The notes under the pieces are model-generated. The model saw only the letters and a list, made by a program, of their open reading frames with translations, was not told where the DNA came from and made no database searches. From the NCBI GenBank assembly GCA_017601225.1, contig JAFNIX010000012.1, positions 1 through 64,000 of the forward strand: DNA of 64,000 nucleotides, written 5' to 3'. Below, one piece after another: positions 26,005 through 34,042 of the stretch. The DNA comes from Candidatus Brockarchaeota archaeon (lineage in GTDB: Archaea; Thermoproteota; EX4484-205; JAAOZP01). Within the stretch, counting starts at the first letter, position 1. Each line of letters starts with the position of its first letter. The position numbers and the translations under genes were made by a program.

Positions 26005-26313
26005 TTTTTCTCTATCTCACCTCCTTATTAGGCTTGTTAGAGGTTATATATATTGCGGTACTGGGTTAGTAAAAAGATTAGGAAAAAAAGACTAGTAGGG
26101 TTCTACGGACCTACTTTGATATTTCTTACATAATTTAAATGAACTGTAGAGAAGTACGTGGTTAAAATTTATTTTATGACTGTATAAATACCAGGTTTTA
26201 ACAATAGATACAGACCCTATTAGATAACCGATACCAGAATAACGGTTACAAATAAATGTCGAGAGAAACAATTCCCTTAATGTCTCACATCGTAGAAATA
26301 TTGTTCATTTCCT
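26005..26313. other. AT-rich intergenic region with two small inverted repeats
   Basis: No gene is visible. AGTAGG...CCTACT (26094-26115) forms a 6-bp stem with a ten-base loop. TAACCG...CGGTTA (26225-26248) is a 12-base-spaced inverted repeat. Either could be an operator or an RNA hairpin; nothing else recognisable is present. Confidence 0.4.
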
Positions 26314-26442
26314 CTAACTCGAAGATCTTTGCCTCAAAGCTAATATAGCCTTCCTATATGGGCCTCTTCTCCTAAGTCTAGCTCTTCGCTTTGCTTCAAT
26401 CTTTCTACGCAGCTTGTCCTCAAAACGATCTTCTGAACCCAT
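26314..26442 (-). CDS. 42-residue basic protein
   Basis: The frame MGSEDRFEDKLRRKIEAKRR, then ARLRRRGPYRKAILALRQRSSS, is strongly basic and helical. An A/T box (ataaaag on the plus strand, centred near 26470) is 28 bases before the ATG, as expected for a leaderless gene, and it does not serve the divergent nth. An RNA- or DNA-binding mini-protein is plausible. A longer frame starting at 26592 runs back through nth and is not credible. Confidence 0.5.
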   Translation of the reverse strand: MGSEDRFEDKLRRKIEAKRRARLRRRGPYRKAILALRQRSSS

Positions 26443-26517
26443 CGAACCTAATGGGGAAGCCTTGGAAATAAAAGTTTTAAGTCGAAAGGATTGAAAAATT
26501 AGAGGAGTCTCAGAACG

Positions 26518-27210
26518 TTGAAGAAAATAAACGGAGAAACTATTCTGAGGAAGCTGGGTGAAGCCATAATGCTCGACGAGGAGCGCTTCCAACCGTTGAG
26601 GAGCAGGAGCGTTTTCGAAATGCTTGTTGCAACGATTCTCTCGCAGAATACTAGTGATAAAAACACTGCTAGAACAATAAGGAGGCTTAGGGAGACGATC
26701 GGCATAACGCCGCAGAGCATTTCTAATGCTGGACTACTAGAGTTAAAGTCAGCAATAAGATCCTCCGGCCTCTACAATGTTAAGGCCAGAGTTTTAAAGA
26801 AGCTCGCTAGAATCGTCATTAAGAATTACGGTGGAAATTTTGAGAAAGTTTTGGAGAAGCCTCTGGACGAGGCTAGGAGGGAGTTGATGAGCCTACCGGG
26901 TGTCGGCCCTAAGACTGCTGACGTAATACTTCTCTTCGCAGGCGGTAAAAAGACTTTCCCAATAGACACCCATGTTTTCCGAGTATCCCGCAGGCTCGGT
27001 TTAATAGGGTTAAAAGACAGTTACGAGGATGCCCGTGGAAAACTCATGAAAACATTCCCACCTGAGTCTTACTTGAAGGCTCACCTCCTGCTAATTGAAC
27101 ATGGGAGAAAAACCTGCGGAGCTAGGAGACCCTTGTGCAGTGGCTGTGTGCTTCTGGAATACTGTTCGTTCGGACAGGAGTTTTTGAAAAGGAAAACGCG
27201 AAAACCTTAG
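26518..27210 (+). CDS. nth: Endonuclease III-like DNA glycosylase
   Basis: This HhH-GPD family base-excision enzyme removes oxidised pyrimidines and cuts abasic sites. MLVATILSQNTSDKNTARTI is the family's start. LMSLPGVGPKTADVILLFA is the helix-hairpin-helix with the catalytic Lys, and FPIDTHVFRVSRRLGL has the catalytic Asp. CGARRPLCSGCVLLEYC is the C-x6-C-x2-C-x5-C [4Fe-4S] loop. The start codon is TTG at 26518. The gene directly precedes the left repeat of the integrated element. Confidence 0.95.
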   Translation: MKKINGETILRKLGEAIMLDEERFQPLRSRSVFEMLVATILSQNTSDKNTARTIRRLRETIGITPQSISNAGLLELKSAIRSSGLYNVKARVLKKLARIVIKNYGGNFEKVLEKPLDEARRELMSLPGVGPKTADVILLFAGGKKTFPIDTHVFRVSRRLGLIGLKDSYEDARGKLMKTFPPESYLKAHLLLIEHGRKTCGARRPLCSGCVLLEYCSFGQEFLKRKTRKP

Positions 27211-27217
27211 GCTTGAT

Positions 27218-27256
27218 TCACTTTTTAGAATGTGCGTTGCAATCCGGTATTACGTA
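27218..27256. repeat. Candidate left attachment repeat (displaced methyltransferase 3' end)
   Basis: This 39-bp stretch matches 32778-32816 at 31 positions in the same orientation. On the minus strand it encodes YVIPDCNAHSKK and a stop, against YVISDCYLHSKK and a stop at the end of the methyltransferase gene at 32778. Homology stops sharply on the element side. This is the pattern left when an element integrates into the 3' end of a protein gene and supplies a replacement end. Confidence 0.6.
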
Positions 27257-27656
27257 GCGCGCGACGATTTGGTCAGAATAGTCGGAGAAATTCAGAGGAA
27301 CGAAAATTACTCGGAGTAGACCAAGCACGACTAAAGTTACCTTGAAGTTCTTCAAGTGGCTCAAGGGCGAACAAGAGGGAAAGCTCCTTACAGACTGGTT
27401 TAAAGTCGCAGTCAAGAACAACAAGAGGAAGCTCCCTGAAGAGCTTTTAACCCCTAGCGATATAGAGAAGATGGCTTCGGCTGCGACCAACCTGAGTGAC
27501 AGAGCTTTCGTTCTAACCCTCTATGAATCGGAGGCGAGGATAGGGAAAGTTCTCCCGATAAGGATTAAGCGATTGGAGTTAGACAGGTACGGCGCTCTGC
27601 TAACGCTACACGGCAAAACGGGATCGAGAAGGATAAGGCTGATAACGTTCTGTTGA
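27230..27656 (+). pseudogene. Truncated, decayed tyrosine integrase
   Basis: The N-terminal part starts inside the left repeat (MCVAIRYYVARDDLVRIVGE) and hits an in-frame TAG after NENYSE. A shift is needed in HDYKVTLK, after which KFFKWLKGEQEGKLLTDWFK continues. The catalytic-domain beginning is recognisable in RAFVLTLYESEARIGKVLP, containing the first catalytic Arg, and in ALLTLHGKTGSRRIRLIT. The rest of the domain (HxxR and Tyr) is missing. It resembles archaeal XerA/phage-type integrases. It is a non-functional remnant lying between the left repeat and cassette copy 2. Confidence 0.75.
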
Positions 27657-27670
27657 GACCGGCGCAGTCC

Positions 27671-27678
27671 TTTTAAAG
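27671..27678 (+). promoter_or_regulatory. TATA box of cassette copy 2
   Basis: The TTTTAAAG box is centred 33 bases before the ATG of gene A2, the same spacing as in the other two copies. It implies a leaderless operon transcript. Confidence 0.5.
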
Positions 27679-27706
27679 GGAGGAAACATAGGTCATTAGA
27701 GATAGA

Positions 27707-29562
27707 ATGTACATTGCGCATGGCCCTCTGAGGTGCGGAAAGTCGTGCCGTAAATGTGATTATCTTAAACTTGGGTTATGCGCTGGGTGTCGCTTGCCTA
27801 GGAGGAATCTATGCTTAGTTTACCAATGCGTTACGAGAGGAGTAAGAGTTATGGGGATAACCCTCAAATGCAAGACATGCCCGCTCGCACTAGCCTGTAT
27901 TAAGTCCGGTAGATTCTCCCCTCCCGATGTTGGTGCCTACTTCAAGCTAGACTTGGCGATAAGGTCGTGGGACAAAAAACCCCTGACATCGCGCTCCCCC
28001 GCTTGATTCCGGAGATACCGCTTGAGGATTTAATAAGGCCGAGGAAGGACTTGGGGATGGAAGGGGTCATAATATCTATCTCCAAGATCGACAGCGAGAA
28101 CATGAAGAGGGTCGAAAGTGAAGGCATTCACAACTTCCTCGGCTTCGACGGCCCCATCCTGCTCTCGACCGTAATGCCTGACAGGCTCCTGACCGACGAG
28201 ACCTTCAACTTCACCCTAGACTTAGCAAAGAATGGAGGCTTCGACGGGGTAATCGGATGGGACATGCCCGTCTACGCCGACTACCCCAGGGCCCTGAACG
28301 TATCCAACCTGGTTAAGGCCACATCCATGACGATGAAGTACATCGAGGAAGGGATACCGACGATACCGCTGTTGAAGGGAGGAGATTCCTCGGAGATAGC
28401 GCTCCACTCGGAATGTCTAAAGAAGCTGAACTTTAAGAGAGTTGGACTTCACGCTACCGAGTACGTCTTGGCTAAGAACAGGCTCGGCGCCGAGGCCGGC
28501 GAGGGGTTCGCCAAAATTAGTGAGGAGCTCTATTCGTTGGGGCTGATGAAGATATACGAGATTGAGGCGGAGCCCCTGATAATAGGGGTCCTCAGCCCCG
28601 AGAGCATCTCCGAGTACAAATCGGATCCCAAGGCCTCCCTGGCGGGCATGTCTTGGTTAATAGAGGCTAGGAATTGGCGCGCGTACGCGGGTACCACTTC
28701 GGGCGTTGTTGCTGTGAACTTGGGAAGGTATTACATGGAGTGTAACTGCGATGCCTGCTCGGGCAAGTCACCGAGCCAGATCGCAGGAAGTACTGATGAC
28801 ATAGCGTGGCACAACTGGGCTCAGCTCAGGGAGTATGCGGAGAAGGGGAAGCTGGATGAGGTGCCCGTTTACGACATGGTGTTGGAAAAGAGCGACGTCA
28901 TGGCCGTCGTTGGGGACCTGCACATAGGGACCCCTCAATCCCTTTGGTTGCCATGCCTCAGGGAACTGAAGAGGATCTATCCAACTCACCTGGTCCTATT
29001 AGGGGATATGTTCGACTTCGTGAAGGGGGAGCCGAAGGCCTTGCAGGTCGTGGGCTTCTTCAGGCTGCTCAAGGGGCTCGGGGCCCACGTGAGGTTCGTG
29101 CTCGGCTGCTCGGATTCTGGTATTACTGGCTTCCTCGAAACTTTAGGGAGGTTCGCGTTTGTCGAGGGGCCCGAGGAGCCCCAGCTATTCAGCCCAAACC
29201 CGACGCTGACGGAGGCGATGAGGGACTTGGTGGCGTTTTGGAGGTTCTCGAGGAGGAGGGTTAGGGTCAAGCTACCTGATGGGAGGATGGCGGTGCTAAG
29301 CCACGGCGACGAGCTCGGCCTTCGGAGGGGCGAAGACCCTGAAAAGGTGATGGAGGTGCTTTTGAAGGATAGGGGGCCAAACGAAGTCCTTGTGATAGGT
29401 CACTATCATAGATCCCTTTATAATCTCGAGGAAGGTGGAGTAATGCTCGGGGCCTGGCAGGCCATAACCTCTGAGAAGAGGAAGGCCGGCCCCCCGCCAG
29501 ATATAGGCGACGTGCTGATAATCAGGGGCGATGGGTCGGCCGAGCTCGTGAAGGGGATGTAG
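27707..29562 (+). pseudogene. Cassette gene A, copy 2: TGT-like/phosphoesterase fusion with one frameshift
   Basis: The first part (27707-28006) gives the cysteine-rich domain (CGKSCRKCDYLKLGLCAGC ... CKTCPLALAC). A one-base deletion at AAAAAACCCC near 27980 moves the rest into the next frame, where a GTG at 27967 could restart translation. The second part (about 530 residues) has the barrel (GFDGVIGWDMPVYADYPRA, LHATEYVL), the TGT zinc motif CNCDACSGK...WHN, and the phosphoesterase motifs GDLHIG, GDMFD, GCSD and GHYH. HGH has become HGD. The split falls between two domains, so two separate proteins or programmed frameshifting are possible alternatives to a dead gene. Composition is clearly GC-richer than its surroundings. 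Confidence 0.7.
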
Positions 29563-29565
29563 GAG

Positions 29566-31785
29566 TTGGGACAGCTCAGCGCCGAGCTGAACTACGAGAG
29601 GAGGTTGGAGAGGTACGAGGAGGAGGTCGAGAAAGATATCCTCAACAGCGAGGATTGGGAGGAGGAGTTAGAGCATTATCTCGAGGAGGCGATGGGGGAG
29701 GAGCAAGAGGAGGAACTCGAGGGAGAGGGACAGAGAGAAGAAGGGCACGAGGAGCACGGCGAGGGGCACGAGGAATACGGTGTGATGCTGGTGCCGTCGG
29801 ATTTGACGGAGGAGGAGAAATCCGAGGGAGAGGTGCTAGTAAGGAAGGAGCGCGAAGCCTCAGGAAGCGCCGTGTTATTGGAGAGGCCGGGCGAGGCAGG
29901 GGACTACTACGAGGAGCCCCTCTTCCCCGCTCTCGAGATGGGGGGATACTTGAGGGACTTGGTGGTGGAGGGGATCGAGGTGCCGATAGAGCCTATCGAG
30001 CTAGAGCCCGATTGGACCGAGGAGGACATCGAGAGGGCTCTCGAACTGGAGGAAAAGAGGCAGGAGGAGCTGGCGAGGGAGGCGCTGTTCGAGGAGACGT
30101 TTAGGTGGATTATCGAGGAGGAGGAGCGGAAGGGGCCGCTGGAAAGGCTGTTCGAGGTGAAGACCGTTAAGGAATACGAGCTCGACAAGGAGCTCGAGAG
30201 GCCCATGGAAGAGCTTCGAGAGGAGTTTGAGGAGTCTGCTGGGGAAAAGCTCGAGGAGTTTGTGGAGGAGTCCGTTGAGGAGCTAGAGGGGGAGTATGAG
30301 GAGCTCACCGGCCTCGAGGAGCTGGAGAAGCTTGAGGAGTTAGTCGAGGAGGTTGGGAAGGAACAGGCTGAGGAGCTAGCTGAGGAAATCGCTGAAGAGG
30401 CTGAGGAGGAGCATGTCGAGGAGCTCGAGACGGTCGAGGGTGAAGAAGTCGGGTTAGTTGAAGAAGTCAAAGAAGAGGGAGAGGAGATCGAAGAGGGTCT
30501 GGCTGAGGAGCTCGTCGAGAGGGTCGAAGGTGAGGAGGAAGTCGAAGGGGCTGAGGAGGTTGCAGAGGAGGCGGGCGAGGTTGAGGAGGTAGGGGGAGTT
30601 GCTGAAGAGTTGGTCGAAGAAGCCGCCGAGGAGAAGGCTGAAGAGGTAGCGGAGGGGGGAGGGCCGCCCGAGAGACCGGAGGAGGAAGCGGCGGCCGGGG
30701 AGGAGGGGCCTCACAGGTTCACCGTAGATTGGTACGAGCTACCCGATGGTGTCGCGTTACGCGTCGATAAAGGGAAGTTACAGGAGCTCATAAGAGAAGC
30801 TAGAGGGAAAGCAGGTGGTGCAAATGCTTTAAGAAGCATCATACATGAACGCACCCAAGTTGACATACTAAAGGGCAAGCAGGACGTCGTATGGGTTAGG
30901 AAGCTCAAGGAATTGCTTGACTTCTTGGGGATACCGTACAACGAAATGGATGCATACATAAAGGGGATCGGCAGCCAGAAATATCCGGATGTGATAAGCA
31001 AGCCCCGTCTGTCCTTCAACTTCAACTCAAAGGAAGGGGCTATCGTGCTCGCGGCCGCACTAAAGGATGGACATATTAACAGGAGACTCTTCAACTATAC
31101 AAATAAGGATAGGGGGAACATAGAAAGGGTGGAAGAGGCCGTGAGGAAGGTTTTTGGGGACGTAAAGCCATACGTAGTAGAACTGCGAGGTGCACGTGAG
31201 ATAACATACTACAGTTCCGCGATAGCGACCGCCCTGATGAAGATGGGTGCGCCAGCCGGCAGGAAAACTGAGCAGAGGTATCATGTGCCAAAGGTGGTCT
31301 TGGAAGGCGATAAGGAGGTGAAGAGGGCGTACCTGTATCAAACTATGATGGACGAGGGGTATTGGAACCCTGAGAGGCATTATATCTCTTACGAGCAGGT
31401 AAGTAGCCTTTCCATCGAAGGGCTTCCGAGGGAAGAGAGGGAATACCTTGATAGGCTTCTAACTAAAAGGGGGGAGTTTCCACAGGGTGGTGTCTATCGC
31501 TTTGTCCTCGTTAACGAGGAATTGAAAGACGAAATAAAAAGGGAGCATCCTAGTCTATGGGAAGCTATAGAGAAGTCCAAGCCCCCCTACTTAGAGAAGG
31601 AGGTAGATATGCTGGAGGAAGTATGCGGCGTAAGGCCTGAACTAAGGGCAGAGAAAATATACGTTACGAGAGGGGAGAAGTATCGAATAATGTGGGAAGT
31701 AGGGGTCTATAATAAGAGGGATTTTGAGAAAATCATGAAGTGGCTCGGATTACCCAAGGAAAAGCATAGCCGTGAAAGGGACTAA
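29566..31785 (+). CDS. Cassette gene B, copy 2: LAGLIDADG-type protein with a giant acidic insertion
   Basis: The 739-residue protein shares the N-terminal MGQLSAELNYERRLERYEE and the C-terminal nuclease-like domain with copies 1 and 3. That domain has SKPRLSFNFNSKEGAIVLAA, AAALKDGHI as motif 1 and VKRAYLYQTMMDEGYW as motif 2. Between them (about residues 25-380) lies a roughly 350-residue low-complexity stretch dominated by Glu with Val, Ala, Leu and Gly, such as repeated EELVEE. It is absent from the other copies and could form a charged helix or coiled coil. The TTG start at 29566 is three bases after the A2 stop and directly follows GGAG. The gene is intact despite the damage to A2. Confidence 0.75.
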   Translation: MGQLSAELNYERRLERYEEEVEKDILNSEDWEEELEHYLEEAMGEEQEEELEGEGQREEGHEEHGEGHEEYGVMLVPSDLTEEEKSEGEVLVRKEREASGSAVLLERPGEAGDYYEEPLFPALEMGGYLRDLVVEGIEVPIEPIELEPDWTEEDIERALELEEKRQEELAREALFEETFRWIIEEEERKGPLERLFEVKTVKEYELDKELERPMEELREEFEESAGEKLEEFVEESVEELEGEYEELTGLEELEKLEELVEEVGKEQAEELAEEIAEEAEEEHVEELETVEGEEVGLVEEVKEEGEEIEEGLAEELVERVEGEEEVEGAEEVAEEAGEVEEVGGVAEELVEEAAEEKAEEVAEGGGPPERPEEEAAAGEEGPHRFTVDWYELPDGVALRVDKGKLQELIREARGKAGGANALRSIIHERTQVDILKGKQDVVWVRKLKELLDFLGIPYNEMDAYIKGIGSQKYPDVISKPRLSFNFNSKEGAIVLAAALKDGHINRRLFNYTNKDRGNIERVEEAVRKVFGDVKPYVVELRGAREITYYSSAIATALMKMGAPAGRKTEQRYHVPKVVLEGDKEVKRAYLYQTMMDEGYWNPERHYISYEQVSSLSIEGLPREEREYLDRLLTKRGEFPQGGVYRFVLVNEELKDEIKREHPSLWEAIEKSKPPYLEKEVDMLEEVCGVRPELRAEKIYVTRGEKYRIMWEVGVYNKRDFEKIMKWLGLPKEKHSRERD

Positions 31786-31903
31786 GGAAACAGGATGAGA
31801 AGTTGTAATCGTTCCAGAAGATCGAGTTCCCGTCCCGAGCTCGTCCTTCTTACAAACGTTGCAACAGTGTTGATAAACTACACGGGTACTGCAGGATTAA
31901 AGA

Positions 31904-31912
31904 GTTAAAAAC
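31904..31912 (+). promoter_or_regulatory. TATA box of gene C2
   Basis: GTTAAAAAC is centred 26 bases before the ATG at 31934. In copies 1 and 3 gene C overlaps B and needs no promoter. Here a 148-base gap separates them, so C2 may be expressed separately. Confidence 0.4.
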
Positions 31913-31933
31913 CGAGGGGTCACTAATTGACGG

Positions 31934-32614
31934 ATGAGCAAGAGGGCTAGGTCTAGGCACTCGAAAGAGCGGGAGGAGGAAGAGAGAATTCTAAAAAAAT
32001 GGCGCGAAGCCGTCCAAGCGGCGCCTTCGCTGATCAGCTCAATCCTCAAGGAGGGGGAGATAAAGATGATGACTAGAAGCCAGCTATACGATGAGCTGGA
32101 GAAGAGGGGCATAGACTACGAGGACGTAGATTTCGTGATTGACGAAGCCGAGAGGAGGAAATTGATCTGCCTCGACTATAACGCGTTAAACATATACTAT
32201 TGGATCCCTCCAGAGAAAAGGGAGGAGGAGAAGAGAAAGACTGAACGGCTCGAAAAGACCGTCGAAAGTGTTTTCTTGGAAAAGGCTGTCGAGCGGCTTC
32301 CAGAGGAGGAGTTGAGAAAGAGCCTAGCCAACAAGGGTTTATCAGAATTGGACGTGGAGCGAGCGGTCCTTGAGGCCGAGAGGGACTGTATCATATCGTG
32401 TGACATGGAAACGTGCAGGATACTCCCGCTCGAGGACCGGGAAAGGATGCCGGAAATTAAGAGGTGGCGTAGATTCGTCAGCAATCGTTGGTTAGAGGAG
32501 AAAATGCTATACGAGGCGATCTGGGAGAAAGAGGAAGAAAAAGAAAGGAGGCAAGAGGCTCGTTCGTCTGCGAGGAGGAAGTCGAAGAAGAAAAAGAAGT
32601 CGGGGAAAAATTAA
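31934..32614 (+). CDS. Cassette gene C, copy 2: tandem winged-helix-like protein
   Basis: The 226-residue protein has the same two-domain layout as its paralogs. The lead helix is RILKKWREAVQAAPSLISS. Domain 1 is MTRSQLYDELEKRG... VIDEAERRKLICLDY... YYWIP and domain 2 is LPEEELRKSLANKG... AVLEAERDCIISCDM. The C-terminus differs, ending in a Lys/Arg/Glu-rich tail (RRKSKKKKKSGKN) that should bind nucleic acid non-specifically. It is separated from B2 by 148 bases and has its own A/T box. It is the last gene before the right repeat of the element. Confidence 0.7.
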   Translation: MSKRARSRHSKEREEEERILKKWREAVQAAPSLISSILKEGEIKMMTRSQLYDELEKRGIDYEDVDFVIDEAERRKLICLDYNALNIYYWIPPEKREEEKRKTERLEKTVESVFLEKAVERLPEEELRKSLANKGLSELDVERAVLEAERDCIISCDMETCRILPLEDRERMPEIKRWRRFVSNRWLEEKMLYEAIWEKEEEKERRQEARSSARRKSKKKKKSGKN

Positions 32615-32777
32615 GAGGGATTTAGCAATTAAGTTTTTATCCCATCAGGACAGTTTCTTAACGAATTGATTGTTCCGCTTGATTTTCCTCTTCGACTATC
32701 TCCGCCCCTCTGTCCTGCAACGCGCGCAGGACCGGGAAGGTTGTCGAAAATTGAAAGGTTGAACAGGCTCGACGCTT

Positions 32778-32816
32778 TCACTTCTTGGAATGTAGGTAGC
32801 AGTCCGATATCACGTA
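32778..32816. repeat. Candidate right attachment repeat
   Basis: This is the direct-repeat partner of 27218-27256 (31 of 39 bases identical). It forms the last 12 codons and stop of the methyltransferase gene. Differences fall largely at third codon positions, as expected if the element carried a homologous gene end from another strain or if both ends have drifted since integration. Confidence 0.6.
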
Positions 32817-33308
32817 GAGGTAAATTCTGTGCCACGACAATTCAACGACCTTTTGAGGAACCCATCCTTTGAATGTGAACTCGTGGCTCACAATCCTTGT
32901 CCCAGGCTTAAGCTCAGCCTCAAGCTTAGGCTTAATCTTCTCATTAGCGGTCGTCGTCAGGAAGAGGGTTAGGACAGTGGCCTCTGAGAGGTTGGCGTTC
33001 AACAAGTCTTCATTGTAGACAATTATCCTTTTCGACAATCCTTCCCTTTCAATCGTTTTGACAAGCTCCTCGTAGAGATCCTTCCTTATCTCGTATCCAA
33101 CAGCCTTCCTTGCGCCGAATTTTTTAACAGCAGCAATAAGCATCCTACCATCTCCGCAACCAAGGTCGTAAACAACGTCTCTAGATGTTACACCCGCTAG
33201 CTCCAGCATCTTTTCAACGACCTCGGGCGGCGAAGGCACGTACGGGACTGTTATCGCCATGTTTTCACCGAGTTCGTCGAAGAAAGAAATAAACTTATCG
33301 CCCGACAT
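32778..33308 (-). CDS. aKMT-like protein-lysine methyltransferase
   Basis: This class I SAM-dependent methyltransferase has 176 residues. VPYVPSPPEVVEKMLELAGV, VVYDLGCGDGRMLIAAVKKFGARKAVGYE (motif I and post I) and LTLFLTTTANEKIKPKLE match the archaeal DOT1-like lysine methyltransferase aKMT, which modifies many chromatin and other proteins in Crenarchaeota. GTRIVSHEFTFKGWVPQKV and the terminal strand YLYVIS are also conserved. The extreme C-terminus (DCYLHSKK) lies in the repeat interpreted as an integration site, so it may be element-supplied. It ends two bases before the DUF72 gene's stop region on the same strand. Confidence 0.88.
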   Translation of the reverse strand: MSGDKFISFFDELGENMAITVPYVPSPPEVVEKMLELAGVTSRDVVYDLGCGDGRMLIAAVKKFGARKAVGYEIRKDLYEELVKTIEREGLSKRIIVYNEDLLNANLSEATVLTLFLTTTANEKIKPKLEAELKPGTRIVSHEFTFKGWVPQKVVELSWHRIYLYVISDCYLHSKK

Positions 33309-33310
33309 TT

Positions 33311-34021
33311 TTAATCCCAGTCTTTCTCCAGCATTTTCAGGATCATGCGGGCATTGTTTAACATATGGTGGTTATTATTGAGGTATACGAATATTCTCTT
33401 AGGCTTGGTGGCAAGAATATTGCGTACAACCTCTTCTAGCTCCTCAACTGTGTAATTATGAGAATACCAGGATAAACGACCATGCATCCTGAGATAAACA
33501 GTGCCCGTAGTGTTGAAAACATGCCTAGGCAGATCCGGCGAGTCCACGGAGACTACTGTGAGACCCCTGCCACTGGCCCACTCCTCCCATTCACCGCTGA
33601 ACCACTTGCTGTTCCTCCATTCTACCGCAGCCTTCTCCGCGATCCCGGTCTTAGCGAAAAACCTTTCAATGTTCCTGACGGTGTTTTGGCTGGGCTCGAC
33701 AAACGGCGGGAGTTGAAAAAGATAATAGTCTATGCTTCCCTCTAATGGTTTGAAAAGACTGACGAACCTGTTGAAAACGCTAACCGCTTTGAAGCCCATA
33801 CGGTAAACGTGAGTAACTATCCGGTTAACCTTGACAGCCCACCTGAAGCCACGGGGAGTCTTCCTGGACCACGAGTAAACTTGGCTTCCAAAGGGGAATC
33901 TGTAGAAGCTTGCGTTAAGCTCAACACTGTTCAGGCCGGAGTTGTCAACATACCAGTCGAACCCATCTGGGTTCCAGTCGTAACTCCAACCAGAAGTGCC
34001 TACGAAAATGTTTCTCACCAA
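33311..34021 (-). CDS. DUF72 family protein
   Basis: The product begins IFVGTSGWSYDWNPDGFDWY, followed by LNSVELNASFYRFP, the DUF72 signature, and continues with a TIM-barrel-like pattern (FRWAVKVNRIVTH, DYYLFQLPPFVEPSQ, AVEWRNSKW, YLRMHGR). DUF72 (YecE-like) proteins have a barrel fold and unknown activity. It is two bases from the methyltransferase and probably in one operon with it and nnr. The length of 236 residues is typical. Confidence 0.88.
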   Translation of the reverse strand: MVRNIFVGTSGWSYDWNPDGFDWYVDNSGLNSVELNASFYRFPFGSQVYSWSRKTPRGFRWAVKVNRIVTHVYRMGFKAVSVFNRFVSLFKPLEGSIDYYLFQLPPFVEPSQNTVRNIERFFAKTGIAEKAAVEWRNSKWFSGEWEEWASGRGLTVVSVDSPDLPRHVFNTTGTVYLRMHGRLSWYSHNYTVEELEEVVRNILATKPKRIFVYLNNNHHMLNNARMILKMLEKDWD

Positions 34022-34042
34022 CCCTCTTCCAGCTGCCTGCCA

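Noticed and set aside
29655-30104. Arg/Gly-rich plus-strand frame in B2
   Set aside because: This is a shifted reading of the GAG-rich sequence and has no start signal; B2 is the conserved frame.
29907-30470. Ser-rich minus-strand frame opposite the acidic part of B2
   Set aside because: It is the complement of Glu codons (CTC/TTC), giving poly-Ser by necessity.
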